Shown here: in pieces, positions 33,295 through 41,991 of the stretch
How the letters are laid out: each line of letters starts with the position of its first letter
Numbering within the stretch: position 1 is the stretch's first letter
NCBI GenBank assembly: GCA_030447925.1
Contig: JAUJNX010000008.1
Location: forward strand, 105,399 to 169,398
Direction: 5' to 3'
DNA: 64,000 nt
Origin: Egibacteraceae bacterium
GTDB lineage: Bacteria; Actinomycetota; Nitriliruptoria; Euzebyales; Egibacteraceae
Notes under the pieces: model-generated
Database searches by the model: none
What the model saw: the letters and a program-made list of their open reading frames with translations, nothing else
What the model was told of the DNA's origin: nothing
Translations under genes and position numbers: made by a program

Positions 33295-35508
33295 GTGACC
33301 TCTCGAACTCGCTCCGCAGTCGTCATCGTCGCACTGGTCGCGGCCCTGCTGCCCACCGCCGCCGCGGCCGAGCCGGTCTTCCCCGGCGTCACCCACGACC
33401 GCCTGGGGCGCCGGCTCGCCGACGGGCGCCCGGTCGTGGCCGACGTGCTGACCGTCGCGCCGGGCCAGGGGCTGGAGGTCGTGCCCGTGCTCGCCGACGG
33501 CGAGGTGCCGGGCCTGGAGACCGTGCCGTCGATGGGCGCGCGCCTGGTCGACGAGGGCTACGTCGCGGGCGTGAACGGCGGGTTCTGGCTGCGCCAGCCC
33601 GTCGGGGACCCCAACGGTCTGCTCGCGATCGACGGCGCGCTGGTGTCGGAGGCCCAGACCCAGGGCTCGCTGCCGCGCGGGACGCTGGGGCTCCAGGCCG
33701 GCGGGGGGGCGCTGTTCGACCGCATCGCGACGCGGCTCACCCTGGAGGGGCCGGGCGCGGACCTCGTGGTCACCGGGGTGAACCGGTACCCGTCCTCCGC
33801 CCCGCCGGTGCCCGACGGCGACCGGCCGCTGCTGGTCTACACCGCCGCGTTCGGGTCGGTCGCCCTGTCGCCCGCGACCCCCGGCGGCGCCCTGCGCGCG
33901 CTGCTGGTCGAGGGGCTGGCCCCGGTCGCCGCGGGCAGGGCGACCGGCACGGTGGTGCGGGTCCTGGACGGGCCCGGCGAGGTCGAGGTGCCCGACGGCG
34001 CGGCGCTCGTGGTCGGCCACGGCGCGACCGCGGACGCCCTGGGCGCGGTCGGTGACGGCGACGAGCTGGCCCTGCGCAGCGCCGTCGTGCCCGAGACCAC
34101 CGACGCCGACGACTGGGACGGGCTGGACGCCGGCCTGGCGGGCGGCCCGCTGCTGGTGCGCGACGGGCGGCCCACGGCGCAGGACACCTGGGAGGCGGAG
34201 GGCTTCGCCCCGCAGATCCACTCCCTGGTGCGCCACCCGCGGACCGCGGTCGGGGTGACCGCCGACGGGCGCCTGCTGCTGGTGACCGTGGACGGGCGCC
34301 AGCCGGGGGTGTCCGCCGGGATGACGCTGCCGGAGCTGGCGGACCTGCTGATCGACCTCGGCGCGACCGACGCCCTGTCCCTGGACGGCGGCGGCTCGAC
34401 CGCGATGGCCGTCGACGGGCAGGTCCGCAACCGCCCGTGCTGCGACGACCCGCTGCGCCCCGTCGCCGACGGCCTGTTCGTGCGCCACGCCTACGCCTTC
34501 ACCGCGGCCGACCGCCTGGCCGGGTCGGGGCGCCGGTCCACCGCCGCGGCGATCGCCCGCACGATGGCCACCGAGACCGCCACCGCCGCGGCCGGGGCGG
34601 CGACCACCACCCTCGCCGAGTGGGCGGCGGAGAGCCGGACGGTGGTGCTGGCCGCGGCCGGGGACTTCCCCGACGCGCTGGCGGGCGGGCCGCTGGCCGG
34701 GGTGCGGGGGGCGCCGGTCCTGCTCACCGACGGCGGGGAGCTGTCCCCCGTCACCGCGGATGCGCTCCAGGACCTGGACCCCGAGACCGTGACGGTCATG
34801 GGCGGCAGCGCCGCGATCGGCCCCGCCGTCACCGACGCCCTGACCGCCCGCGGGCACGCGGTGGAGCGCATCGCCGGCGAGGACCGCGTGGCCACCGCCG
34901 CCGCGGCCGCCCGCGCGCTGGGCGGGACGCCCGGCACCGCGTTCCTCACCGGCTCCGGCGCCTGGCCCGACGCGCTGACCGCGGCCGTCCCGGCCGGGCT
35001 GCTGGGCGGCCCCGTCCTGCTGACCGACCCGGCGGTGCTGTCCCCCGCCGCCCGCGCCGTGCTGCGCGACCTCGACATCGGCGAGGTCGTCGTCGTCGGC
35101 GGCGACGAGGCCGTCGCCCCGCGCGTGGTCCGCACGCTGGAGGCCGACGGCACCGCCGTCACCCGCGTCGCGGGCGCGGATCGCTACGCCACCGCCGCGG
35201 CCCTGGCCGGCTGGTCCCGCCAGCGCCTCGACTGCGCCGCCGTCACGCCCTGCCTGGACCCGTCCGGCCTGGTGGTCGCCCGCGGGGACCGCTTCCCCGA
35301 CGCCCTGGCCGGCGGGCCGCTGGCGATCGCGCGCGGTCACCTGCTCACGATCGTCCCGCCCGGCGACGTCACCGCGGAGCCGGCCGCGGCGGCCCTCCTG
35401 GCCGGCCTGTCCCCCGCCCTGCGCTCGGTCACCCTGCTCGGCGGCCACGCCGCCCTGGGCTCCTACCAGCAGTGGCAGCTGGACCAGCTCGCCGGCGGCA
35501 CCGGCTGA
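33295..35508 (+). CDS. Secreted phosphodiester glycosidase (NAGPA) with cell-wall-binding repeats
   Basis: A 737-residue secreted protein. A signal peptide (SAVVIVALVAALLPTAAAAE) is followed by a NAGPA-type domain to about residue 395, with GVNGGFW near residue 85, RHPRTAVGVTADGRLLLVTV and SLDGGGSTAM. Three cell-wall-binding type 2 repeats follow (for example AAGDFPDALAGGPLAG, GSGAWPDALTAAVPAG, ARGDRFPDALAGGPLA), which hold proteins on the wall. A signal-exported wall enzyme acting on phosphodiester-linked sugars is likely. GTG 33295 starts six bases after a TACTTA sequence. Divergent from the WS/DGAT gene. Confidence 0.85.
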   Translation: MTSRTRSAVVIVALVAALLPTAAAAEPVFPGVTHDRLGRRLADGRPVVADVLTVAPGQGLEVVPVLADGEVPGLETVPSMGARLVDEGYVAGVNGGFWLRQPVGDPNGLLAIDGALVSEAQTQGSLPRGTLGLQAGGGALFDRIATRLTLEGPGADLVVTGVNRYPSSAPPVPDGDRPLLVYTAAFGSVALSPATPGGALRALLVEGLAPVAAGRATGTVVRVLDGPGEVEVPDGAALVVGHGATADALGAVGDGDELALRSAVVPETTDADDWDGLDAGLAGGPLLVRDGRPTAQDTWEAEGFAPQIHSLVRHPRTAVGVTADGRLLLVTVDGRQPGVSAGMTLPELADLLIDLGATDALSLDGGGSTAMAVDGQVRNRPCCDDPLRPVADGLFVRHAYAFTAADRLAGSGRRSTAAAIARTMATETATAAAGAATTTLAEWAAESRTVVLAAAGDFPDALAGGPLAGVRGAPVLLTDGGELSPVTADALQDLDPETVTVMGGSAAIGPAVTDALTARGHAVERIAGEDRVATAAAAARALGGTPGTAFLTGSGAWPDALTAAVPAGLLGGPVLLTDPAVLSPAARAVLRDLDIGEVVVVGGDEAVAPRVVRTLEADGTAVTRVAGADRYATAAALAGWSRQRLDCAAVTPCLDPSGLVVARGDRFPDALAGGPLAIARGHLLTIVPPGDVTAEPAAAALLAGLSPALRSVTLLGGHAALGSYQQWQLDQLAGGTG

Positions 35509-35583
35509 CCCGCCCCCGCCCCCGCCGGTACCGGCCGAGCGGGCCGGCGCCCGGGTGCGGGACCGGCGCTGACGTGCGCGGGG

Positions 35584-36288
35584 TCAGGCGGGGCCGGTCG
35601 AGGCCGGGGGCAGGCGGCTGGTGCGCAGGCGGGGGGCGGTCATCTCCGCCGCGACCGCGACCCGGGCGAGGTCGGCGAGCTGGCGCAGCTCGGCAGACCG
35701 GAAGCGCGGGCCGTCGCGGCGGGCGACCAGGAGACCTGCGGCGCTGTTGCCCAGCGGCGCGGCGGCCAGCTCCAGCCCGCTGCTGACGTCGTCGCGCCAG
35801 CTCGGCGGCATCCACTCCGCCCGCGACAGCCGCCGCGGGCCCAGCAGCGGCAGCCAGGGCGCGGCGATCCCGTCCAGCTCCGGGGCGTCGGCGCTGACGG
35901 CGAGCACGTCGAGGCCCTGCACCCCGCTGGCCAGGGCCACCGCCCACGACGACGACATCGCGGCGGGCAGCCCCGCGACGAGCTCGGGCACGGCCCCGCG
36001 GCCGCGCTCGACCAGTTCCGCGGCGAGGCGCATCGGCGCCCCCGCGTCGGGGAAGCGCCGCACGGCGCGGAGGGACTCGACGATCACGCCGGGCACCTGC
36101 TCGAGGGCGAAGCGCAGCTCGCGGCGGTCCCCGTCGGCGGTCAGGTAGATGTCGTCGACGGCGACCCCGTCGTAGCGCTCGACGATCTCCAGGACCGCGA
36201 TGTCGGCGCCGATGCGGCCGATCGCCGCCGTGACCGCGCTGAGGGAGCCGGGCCGATCCGGGATCGAGAGTCGCACCGCATAGCGCAC
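35584..36288 (-). CDS. ACT-domain protein with GAF-like C-terminal region
   Basis: A 234-residue protein. The N-terminal 80 residues are an ACT domain: [39 protein letters not shown] and [18 protein letters not shown] domains bind amino acids. The rest has helices and a strand pattern like a GAF domain ([19 protein letters not shown], then [20 protein letters not shown]). GTG 36288 is used, since homology begins there; GTG 36306 is possible. No enzyme domain is attached, so it probably acts as a regulator or sensor. Divergent from the FNR gene across 168 bases. Confidence 0.75.
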   Translation of the reverse strand: MRYAVRLSIPDRPGSLSAVTAAIGRIGADIAVLEIVERYDGVAVDDIYLTADGDRRELRFALEQVPGVIVESLRAVRRFPDAGAPMRLAAELVERGRGAVPELVAGLPAAMSSSWAVALASGVQGLDVLAVSADAPELDGIAAPWLPLLGPRRLSRAEWMPPSWRDDVSSGLELAAAPLGNSAAGLLVARRDGPRFRSAELRQLADLARVAVAAEMTAPRLRTSRLPPASTGPA

Positions 36289-36456
36289 GAGGAGATTTTG
36301 TACCACGACGAGCGGTCGCCAACCGCATCGGCCCTCACCGGGCGTCACCGGCGGTTCACCAGGGGGGTGGACCATCGGGTGTCCCTCGCGCGCGGGCCGG
36401 ACGCGGATCAGTACCGTTGCAGGGCCACGAGGGACACGAACCAGGAGCGCGCGGGC

Positions 36457-37437
36457 ATGACCGACCGGCACCAGACCGACCTGCTGATCATCGGGGCGGG
36501 TCCTGCGGGCCTCTACGCCGCGTACTACGCCGGGTTCCGGGGGCTCACCGTCACGCTGATGGACTCGCTGCCCCAGCCGGGCGGGCAGGTGGCGGCGATG
36601 TACCCGGAGAAGCTCATCTACGACGTGGCCGGCTTCCCCGGGATCCGCGGCCAGGCGCTGATCGACAACTGCGTCGAGCAGGCCGCCAAGGCCGACCCCA
36701 CCTACTTCCTGGGCCACCGGGCCGAGGACCTGGTCCACGCCGAGGACGGCTCGATCCTGGTGACCAGCCACAAGGGCCAGCAGGTCCACGCCAAGGCCGT
36801 GATCATCACCGGCGGCATCGGCACGTTCACCCCGCGCCCCCTGCCCGACGCCGAGCAGTACGAGGGCCGCGGGCTGCGCTACTTCGTCCCCAAGCTCGAC
36901 GAGCTGGCGGGCCTGGACGTCCTCATCGTCGGCGGCGGGGACAGCGCGTTCGACTGGGCCCAGGCCCTCGAGCAGATCGCCAAGAGCGTGACGCTCATCC
37001 ACCGCCGCGACACCTTCCGCGCCCACGAGCGCACCGTCCAGGAGGTGCTCGCCTCGACGGTGTCGGTCCGCACCCACACCGAGGTCGCGTCCATCCACGG
37101 CGAGGACGGCATCACCTCGGTCGAGGTCTTCGACAACCGCACCGACGAGCGCGAGCGCCTCGAGGTCCAGGCCGTCGTCGCCGCCCTCGGGTTCACCGCG
37201 GACCTCGGCCCGCTGACGCGCTGGGGCCTGCAGCAGCACAAGCGCCACATCGTCGTCGACACGCGCATGGCCACGAACCTGCCGCGGGTCTTCGCCGCCG
37301 GCGACATCACCGAGTACGACGGCAAGGTACGCCTGATCGCGGTCGGTTTCGGCGAGGCCGCCACCGCGGTCAACAACGCCGCCACCGCCATCGACCCCAA
37401 GGCGAAGCTCTTCCCCGGCCACTCCTCCGCCGCCTGA
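36457..37437 (+). CDS. Ferredoxin-NADP reductase, type 2 (thioredoxin-reductase-like)
   Basis: A 326-residue two-dinucleotide-domain flavoprotein that passes electrons between NADPH and ferredoxin. FAD loop [18 protein letters not shown] at the start, the [20 protein letters not shown] segment typical of FNR2, NADP loop [23 protein letters not shown], and the C-terminal [20 protein letters not shown]. No CxxC redox pair is present, which separates it from thioredoxin reductase. ATG 36457 with AGGAG at 36442-36446. It ends in a terminator shared with the convergent GNAT gene. Confidence 0.93.
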   Translation: MTDRHQTDLLIIGAGPAGLYAAYYAGFRGLTVTLMDSLPQPGGQVAAMYPEKLIYDVAGFPGIRGQALIDNCVEQAAKADPTYFLGHRAEDLVHAEDGSILVTSHKGQQVHAKAVIITGGIGTFTPRPLPDAEQYEGRGLRYFVPKLDELAGLDVLIVGGGDSAFDWAQALEQIAKSVTLIHRRDTFRAHERTVQEVLASTVSVRTHTEVASIHGEDGITSVEVFDNRTDERERLEVQAVVAALGFTADLGPLTRWGLQQHKRHIVVDTRMATNLPRVFAAGDITEYDGKVRLIAVGFGEAATAVNNAATAIDPKAKLFPGHSSAA

Positions 37438-37463
37438 ACGCCCGGGCGGCGCCCGGGCGTTCA
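37435..37463. terminator. Bidirectional terminator enclosing both stop codons
   Basis: A perfect 13-bp inverted repeat TGAACGCCCGGGC / GCCCGGGCGTTCA with a GGC loop. The outermost TGA is the FNR stop codon and the outermost TCA is the stop codon of the convergent GNAT gene. It is very GC-rich and is not followed by a T run on either side, as is common in actinobacteria. Confidence 0.8.
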
Positions 37464-37940
37464 GTCCGAGGGCCGCCGCAGGTCCTTGCGGAACACCACC
37501 AGGTCGTCGCCGGCCTCCCAGTAGTCGCGGACGCGGGCCTCCTCCTCGTAGGCGCACCGGCGGTAGAACGCGCGCGTCCGGTCGTACTGCGGCGACCCGG
37601 ACGTGTCGACGAGTAGCAGCCGCTGGTCGCGTGCCCGCAGGTCCTCCTCGACGTGGCGGAGCATCGCCGTCCCGCGCCCCCGCCCCTGGCGGTCGGGGTG
37701 CACCGCGATCATCGTGAGGTCCCACACCCGGTCGGCCGCCGGCTCGGGCTGGTAGTAGGCGACCCCCCGCACCCCGCCGTCGTCGTCCACCACGCAGACG
37801 TGGCCGCCGTCGCCGGCGAAGTGGTCGGCCAGCATGCCCTCCACCGCCCCGGCCTCCTCGGACGTGAACATCCCCGCCGCGACGACGAGGTCGACCACCG
37901 CCGCCGCATCCCCGGGCGTCGCCGTCCTGATCACGAGCAC
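37461..37940 (-). CDS. GNAT-family N-acetyltransferase
   Basis: A 159-residue GNAT. The acetyl-CoA loop is AVHPDRQGRGRGTAMLRHV (family Q/RxxGxG/A), preceded by VWDLTMIAVHP and followed by YDRTRAFYRRCAYEEEARV. Substrate not inferable. A GTG at 37934 or 37940 begins the protein; residue 1-6 MLVIRT are both plausible. Convergent with FNR and sharing its terminator. Confidence 0.88.
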   Translation of the reverse strand: MLVIRTATPGDAAAVVDLVVAAGMFTSEEAGAVEGMLADHFAGDGGHVCVVDDDGGVRGVAYYQPEPAADRVWDLTMIAVHPDRQGRGRGTAMLRHVEEDLRARDQRLLLVDTSGSPQYDRTRAFYRRCAYEEEARVRDYWEAGDDLVVFRKDLRRPSD

Positions 37941-38120
37941 CTCTCTGGCCGGTCACCGCGCGCGCCGTCTCCGCGCGGCGCACGTCACCTCTACCACGTC
38001 CACGGCGCCGGTCGCCGCATGGCGGCGGCCGAGCAGGTCGCGAACGGTGTCGCGCGGGCATCGCCGCAGCGGTGCCTCTGGGCCATGTCGCTCCGCCGCG
38101 CGTGCGCCGCGCAGGGCTCG

Positions 38121-38126
38121 TACTCT
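38121..38126 (+). promoter_or_regulatory. -10 element TACTCT for the mini-DivIVA gene
   Basis: TACTCT is followed by seven bases and the GTG start at 38134, the leaderless arrangement. The same hexamer and gap precede the HTH gene at 45052. Confidence 0.5.
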
Positions 38127-38133
38127 GACCGCC

Positions 38134-38328
38134 GTGCAGGGCAGACCGTTCCCGGTGGTGCTGCGGGGTTACGACCGCCGCGCCGTCGACGCGTTCCTGA
38201 ACCGGGTGATGACCGAAACGGTGACCGCCGAGGACGTGCGCGGGGTGACGTTCCGCGCAGCGCTGCGGTGCTACGACGGCGAGGCGGTCGACGCCTACCT
38301 CGACGAGCTCGCCGCCGCTTGCGGGTAG
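38134..38328 (+). CDS. Small protein with two DivIVA N-terminal motifs
   Basis: A 64-residue protein. FPVVLRGYDRRAVDAFLNRV and FRAALRCYDGEAVDAYLDEL are two tandem copies of the DivIVA N-terminal motif (F..vLRGYd..aVDaFL), about 34 residues apart. In DivIVA/Wag31 this motif binds the curved pole membrane, and a coiled coil follows. Here no coiled coil is present. GTG start fits a leaderless message. It may bind membrane curvature or interact with Wag31. Very short but supported by the doubled motif. Confidence 0.65.
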   Translation: MQGRPFPVVLRGYDRRAVDAFLNRVMTETVTAEDVRGVTFRAALRCYDGEAVDAYLDELAAACG

Positions 38329-38397
38329 CGCCCCTCAGGCCTTCGTCGCACGGCCGGTCCAGCCTCGCGGCGGACCGCGACCGATGCCGGCCGTCCA

Positions 38398-38721
38398 TCA
38401 CCGCGCCCGCACCGAGCGTGCGATCAACTCCCCCAGCCGGACGAGCGGGACCTGGCGGACCGCGACGTCGAGGATGGTCAGGCCCGCCACGGCCGCCGCC
38501 AGGTCGTCCTCGGCCTTGAGCGTGAGGCCCAGCTCCAGGCGCCCCCGCCGGAGTACCACCCTCGGCGCCCGCACCTTCCCGGTCGCCGCCAGCATCCGCT
38601 CCAGGTCGATCGCCTCCCCCGGCCCGGGGCGTCCGGGCTCCGCTCCGATCAGGTCGAACACGGCCTCCACGCGCCAGCGCGGTCGCTCGTCCGCAGACCA
38701 CCCGACATGCACCGTCGCCAC
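38398..38721 (-). CDS. Conserved small protein of unknown function (paralogue of 2731-3114)
   Basis: A 107-residue protein beginning MATVHVGWSADERPRWRVEA. It aligns along its whole length with the protein at 2731-3114: DERPxWR, a central VRAPRVVLRRGRLELGLTLK, then ILDVAVRQV where the other has LLAVAVARV. GTG 38721. It is divergent from an intact HTH/TPR regulator with an 81-base gap that would hold the shared promoter. It has no membrane span or known catalytic motif. Probably linked functionally to the regulator. Confidence 0.7.
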   Translation of the reverse strand: MATVHVGWSADERPRWRVEAVFDLIGAEPGRPGPGEAIDLERMLAATGKVRAPRVVLRRGRLELGLTLKAEDDLAAAVAGLTILDVAVRQVPLVRLGELIARSVRAR

Positions 38722-38802
38722 CTCGTCGCCCTGTTAGCGTCATCCACGGGGTGCAGCAGACGGCACGCGGAATTCCCTGCCAAGCGGACGGGAAGGGGTT
38801 GT

Positions 38803-40086
38803 ATGACCACCGACGGCGCAGCTCCGGGCCCGCGGCGCGGGCGCCCGCCGAGCCCGGTCGACCCGGGCGCGTCCCGCGCCGCGGCCCTCGGTGCCGCACT
38901 CCGGTCGCTCCGCCAGGGCGCGGGTCTCACCCAGACGCAGGTCGCCGAGCGCGTGGGGTACTCCGCGCAGCACGTGGGGGCCGTCGAGTCCGGGCGGACG
39001 GCCCCCTCGCTCGCCTTCGTGCGCCGCTGCGAGGGAGTGCTGGGCGGCGACGGCCTCCTGCTGGCGCTGTTCCCGTCGGTGGTGCAGGAGCGCGCGCTCG
39101 AGCGTCACGTGCGGCAGGAGCGGCGGCGGGGGACCCCGACGGCCGCGGCGCTGCCCGCCGTCCCCGCAGCGGCAGCGTCACGGCCGCCCGCGCCGCCCGA
39201 CCGGCAACCGCCGCTGCGGCCCGAGGGGGTGGCGGACCTCGAACGCGTGACCGAGGCGCATCGCGGGCTGTACCACACGCTGCCACCCGCGGCGCTGGTC
39301 GGGCCGGTCGCCGGCCACCTCCGCGCGCTGTCCGGGCTGCTCCCCGGGTGCAGCGTCGGACTGCGGCCGCGCCTGGCGTCCATGGCTGCCGAGGCGGCGG
39401 GCCTGCTGGCCTGGACCGCACATGACCTGGGCGACCGAGAACGGCGCGACCGCGCCTACCGGCAGGCCGACCACGCCGCGGCGCTTGCCGAGCAGCCCGG
39501 GCTCGCCGCCTACGTGCGGGGGTTCCAGGCGCTGGCCAGTCTCGACGACGGGCGGCCCAGCACTGCCCTCGACCTGCTGTCGCGCCGGCCGCAGACGAGG
39601 CTGGCCCCGAGGACGTCGGCGTGGCTCGCGGTCGTGGAGGGTCGTGCGCGCGCGCAGCTGGGCGACCGGCACGCGACCTCCTCAGCGCTGTCGCGAGCGC
39701 ATGGGCTGCTCGACCGGGCGCGCTCCGATGAGGACCCCGCGTGGATGTTCGGCTTTGACGAGGACCGTCTCCTGGGTGAGCGGGGCCGGTGCGAGCTTGC
39801 CCTCGGCGGGTGGGCGGCCGCGGAGGCGGCGCTCCGCACGGCTGTCGCCCGCCCGACCGGGTTGCGCCGGCGCTCCGAGCTGCTCGTCGACCTCGCGGCC
39901 GCCCGCCTGCGCGCGCGCGACCTCGAGGAGTCATGCCACCTGGCGATCGCGGCGCTCGACGCGGCCGAGGCGGCCGGCTCGCCGCGGGGCGTCGAGCGGG
40001 TGCGGCGGTTCGCCACGCTCCTGCCGGGACCTGGGCATGAGCGGGCGGTGGCCGCGCTCGACGAGCGGCTCGCCGCGCATGCCTGA
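38803..40086 (+). CDS. HTH (XRE-type)/TPR transcriptional regulator
   Basis: A 427-residue protein with GGAAGGGG before ATG 38803. An N-terminal proline-rich lead is followed by an XRE HTH (LRSLRQGAGLTQTQVAERVG, then YSAQHVGAVESGRTAPSLAF) at about residues 34-75, a Pro/Ala linker and a long alpha-helical TPR-like region to the end. It is the intact counterpart of the frameshifted regulator at 3731-4925. Its stop overlaps the S9 peptidase start by eight bases, so the two are coupled. A small-peptide or metabolite sensor is possible, as in other TPR-type regulators. Confidence 0.82.
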   Translation: MTTDGAAPGPRRGRPPSPVDPGASRAAALGAALRSLRQGAGLTQTQVAERVGYSAQHVGAVESGRTAPSLAFVRRCEGVLGGDGLLLALFPSVVQERALERHVRQERRRGTPTAAALPAVPAAAASRPPAPPDRQPPLRPEGVADLERVTEAHRGLYHTLPPAALVGPVAGHLRALSGLLPGCSVGLRPRLASMAAEAAGLLAWTAHDLGDRERRDRAYRQADHAAALAEQPGLAAYVRGFQALASLDDGRPSTALDLLSRRPQTRLAPRTSAWLAVVEGRARAQLGDRHATSSALSRAHGLLDRARSDEDPAWMFGFDEDRLLGERGRCELALGGWAAAEAALRTAVARPTGLRRRSELLVDLAAARLRARDLEESCHLAIAALDAAEAAGSPRGVERVRRFATLLPGPGHERAVAALDERLAAHA

Positions 40087-41953
40087 GCGGCGGACCCTGC
40101 CCTACGGGAGCTGGCCGTCGCCGGTCACCGCGGAGGACGTGGGGCGCGCGGCCCGATCCCATGAGGCGCTGACCGCGTCGGACGACCGGCTCTACTGGAT
40201 CGAGGAGCGGCCGGAGGAGGACGGGCGCGCGGTCCTCGTCGGCTGGCACGACGGCGCCTGCGCCGACGTGCTCCCGCCCTGGACCGACGTGCGCAACCGG
40301 GTGAACGAGTACGGCGGCGGCGCCTACGCGGTGCAGCGCGGGACGGTCTTCTTCAGCGACGCGGGCGACCAGCGCGTCCACCGGTGGGATCCCGGCGCAC
40401 CGCCGCGAGCGCTGACCCCGAACCCGGGCCAGCCGGGGAGCCTGCGTTACGCCGACCTGTGCCCCCTGCCCGGCGCACGCGGGCTGGTCGCGGTGCGGGA
40501 GCGCCACGGACGGGACGGGATCCACCAGGACCTCGTGGCCATCGGGGCGGACGAGGAGGCCGAGCCCCTGGTGCTGTTCGCCGGCGCGGACTTCTGCTCG
40601 TCCCCGCGCCCCAGCCCCGACGGCCGGCAGCTGGCCTGGACCACCTGGAACCACCCCGCGATGCCCTGGGATGCGACCACGCTGTGGCTCGCGGAGGTCG
40701 CGGCGGACGGGGGCCTGCGGGACCCGCGGCCGATCGCAGGGGGACCCGGCGAGTCGGTCGTCCAGCCGTCGTGGAGCCCGGACGGGGTGCTGCACCTGAT
40801 CTCGGACCGCAGCGGCTGGTGGAACCTGCACCGCTGGCACGACGGGCGGCTCGACGCGCTGGCGCCAGGTGCTGTGGAGTTCGCCGAGCCCCCGTGGGAG
40901 TTCGGCTACGCCTCGTACGCCTTCCTCCTTGACGGCACGGTCGCCTGCGTCCACCGGGTCGAGGGCGTCCCGCGCCTCGGGGTCATCCCGGCCGGGGACG
41001 GGACGGTGCGGGAGGTGGCCCTGCCGTTCCGCTCCTTCAAGCCGTTCATTGCGGTGGTCGGCGACCGTGTAGCGGTTATCGCCGCCACCCCGTCCACCAC
41101 GGCCGCGGTCGCCCTGGTCGACGTCGACCGCGGCAGCGCGGAGCTGCTGACCGAGCCCGACGTCCTGGGGCTAGACCTGGTGCCCGTCCTCAGGCCCGTG
41201 CGCGCGACGGCGGCGGACGGCGCCACCGTCCACGGCTGGTTCCGCCCGCCGCACCACCCCGATGTCGAGGGCCCACCCGGCGAGACGGCGCCCCTGGTGG
41301 TGCGCTGCCCCAGCGGACCCACCTCCCAGTCCAGGCTCCGGCTGGACCTCGCCGCGGCGCTGCTGACCACCCGCGGATTCGGGGTCGTGGACGTCGACTA
41401 CGCGGGCAGCAGCGGCTACGGCCGCGCCTTCCGGGAGCGGCTCGACGGCGCCTGGGGGGTGGCCGACGTCGAGGACTGCCTCGCGGTAGCCCGCGCCCTA
41501 ATCGCGCAGGGCCTCGCCGACCCCCGGCGGGTTGTCCTGTGGGGCGTGAGCGCCGGCGGTTTCACCGCCCTGGCCGCCCTGGCCGCGGACCCCACGCTGG
41601 CGGGCGCGGTCGGGGTGTTCGCGATCACCGACCTGGCGGCCTTCGCCCGGTCGACCCATCGGTTCCAGTCCGGCCAGGTCGGGCGGCTCGCCGGACCGCC
41701 CCCGCGGTCCAACGGCGACCTGGGCGCCCGGATCACCGGCCCGGTCCTGCTCGTCCACGGGGACCGCGACGAGGTGGTCCCCCTCGCCCAGGCCCGCGAG
41801 CTGGCGGACGCCCTCCGCGAGCGCGGCGTCCATGCCGACCTGCTGGTCCTGCCCGGGGCCGGCCACGGTTTCGCCCGGTCCGAGGACGCCGCCACCGCCG
41901 CCCGGGCCGAGCTGTCGTTCTACGCCCGCGTCCTCGGCCTCGCGCCCGCCTGA
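40079..41953 (+). CDS. S9-family prolyl-oligopeptidase-like serine peptidase
   Basis: A 624-residue S9C-like (acylaminoacyl-peptidase type) enzyme. The N-terminal two thirds is a beta-propeller-like region (SPDGRQLAWTTWNHPAMPWD, SWSPDGVLHLISDRSGWWNL). The C-terminal alpha/beta-hydrolase has nucleophile GVSAGGF, aspartate in VHGDRDEVVP and histidine in GAGHGFARS. Start ATG 40079 lies inside the regulator gene. It has no signal peptide, so it is cytoplasmic and cleaves short peptides. Being coupled to the HTH/TPR gene suggests it makes or removes the peptide that the regulator senses; that is inference. Confidence 0.88.
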   Translation: MPERRTLPYGSWPSPVTAEDVGRAARSHEALTASDDRLYWIEERPEEDGRAVLVGWHDGACADVLPPWTDVRNRVNEYGGGAYAVQRGTVFFSDAGDQRVHRWDPGAPPRALTPNPGQPGSLRYADLCPLPGARGLVAVRERHGRDGIHQDLVAIGADEEAEPLVLFAGADFCSSPRPSPDGRQLAWTTWNHPAMPWDATTLWLAEVAADGGLRDPRPIAGGPGESVVQPSWSPDGVLHLISDRSGWWNLHRWHDGRLDALAPGAVEFAEPPWEFGYASYAFLLDGTVACVHRVEGVPRLGVIPAGDGTVREVALPFRSFKPFIAVVGDRVAVIAATPSTTAAVALVDVDRGSAELLTEPDVLGLDLVPVLRPVRATAADGATVHGWFRPPHHPDVEGPPGETAPLVVRCPSGPTSQSRLRLDLAAALLTTRGFGVVDVDYAGSSGYGRAFRERLDGAWGVADVEDCLAVARALIAQGLADPRRVVLWGVSAGGFTALAALAADPTLAGAVGVFAITDLAAFARSTHRFQSGQVGRLAGPPPRSNGDLGARITGPVLLVHGDRDEVVPLAQARELADALRERGVHADLLVLPGAGHGFARSEDAATAARAELSFYARVLGLAPA

Positions 41954-41991
41954 CGGTCCTCGACGACCTCCCCGCTGAGCGCCGAGGGGCC

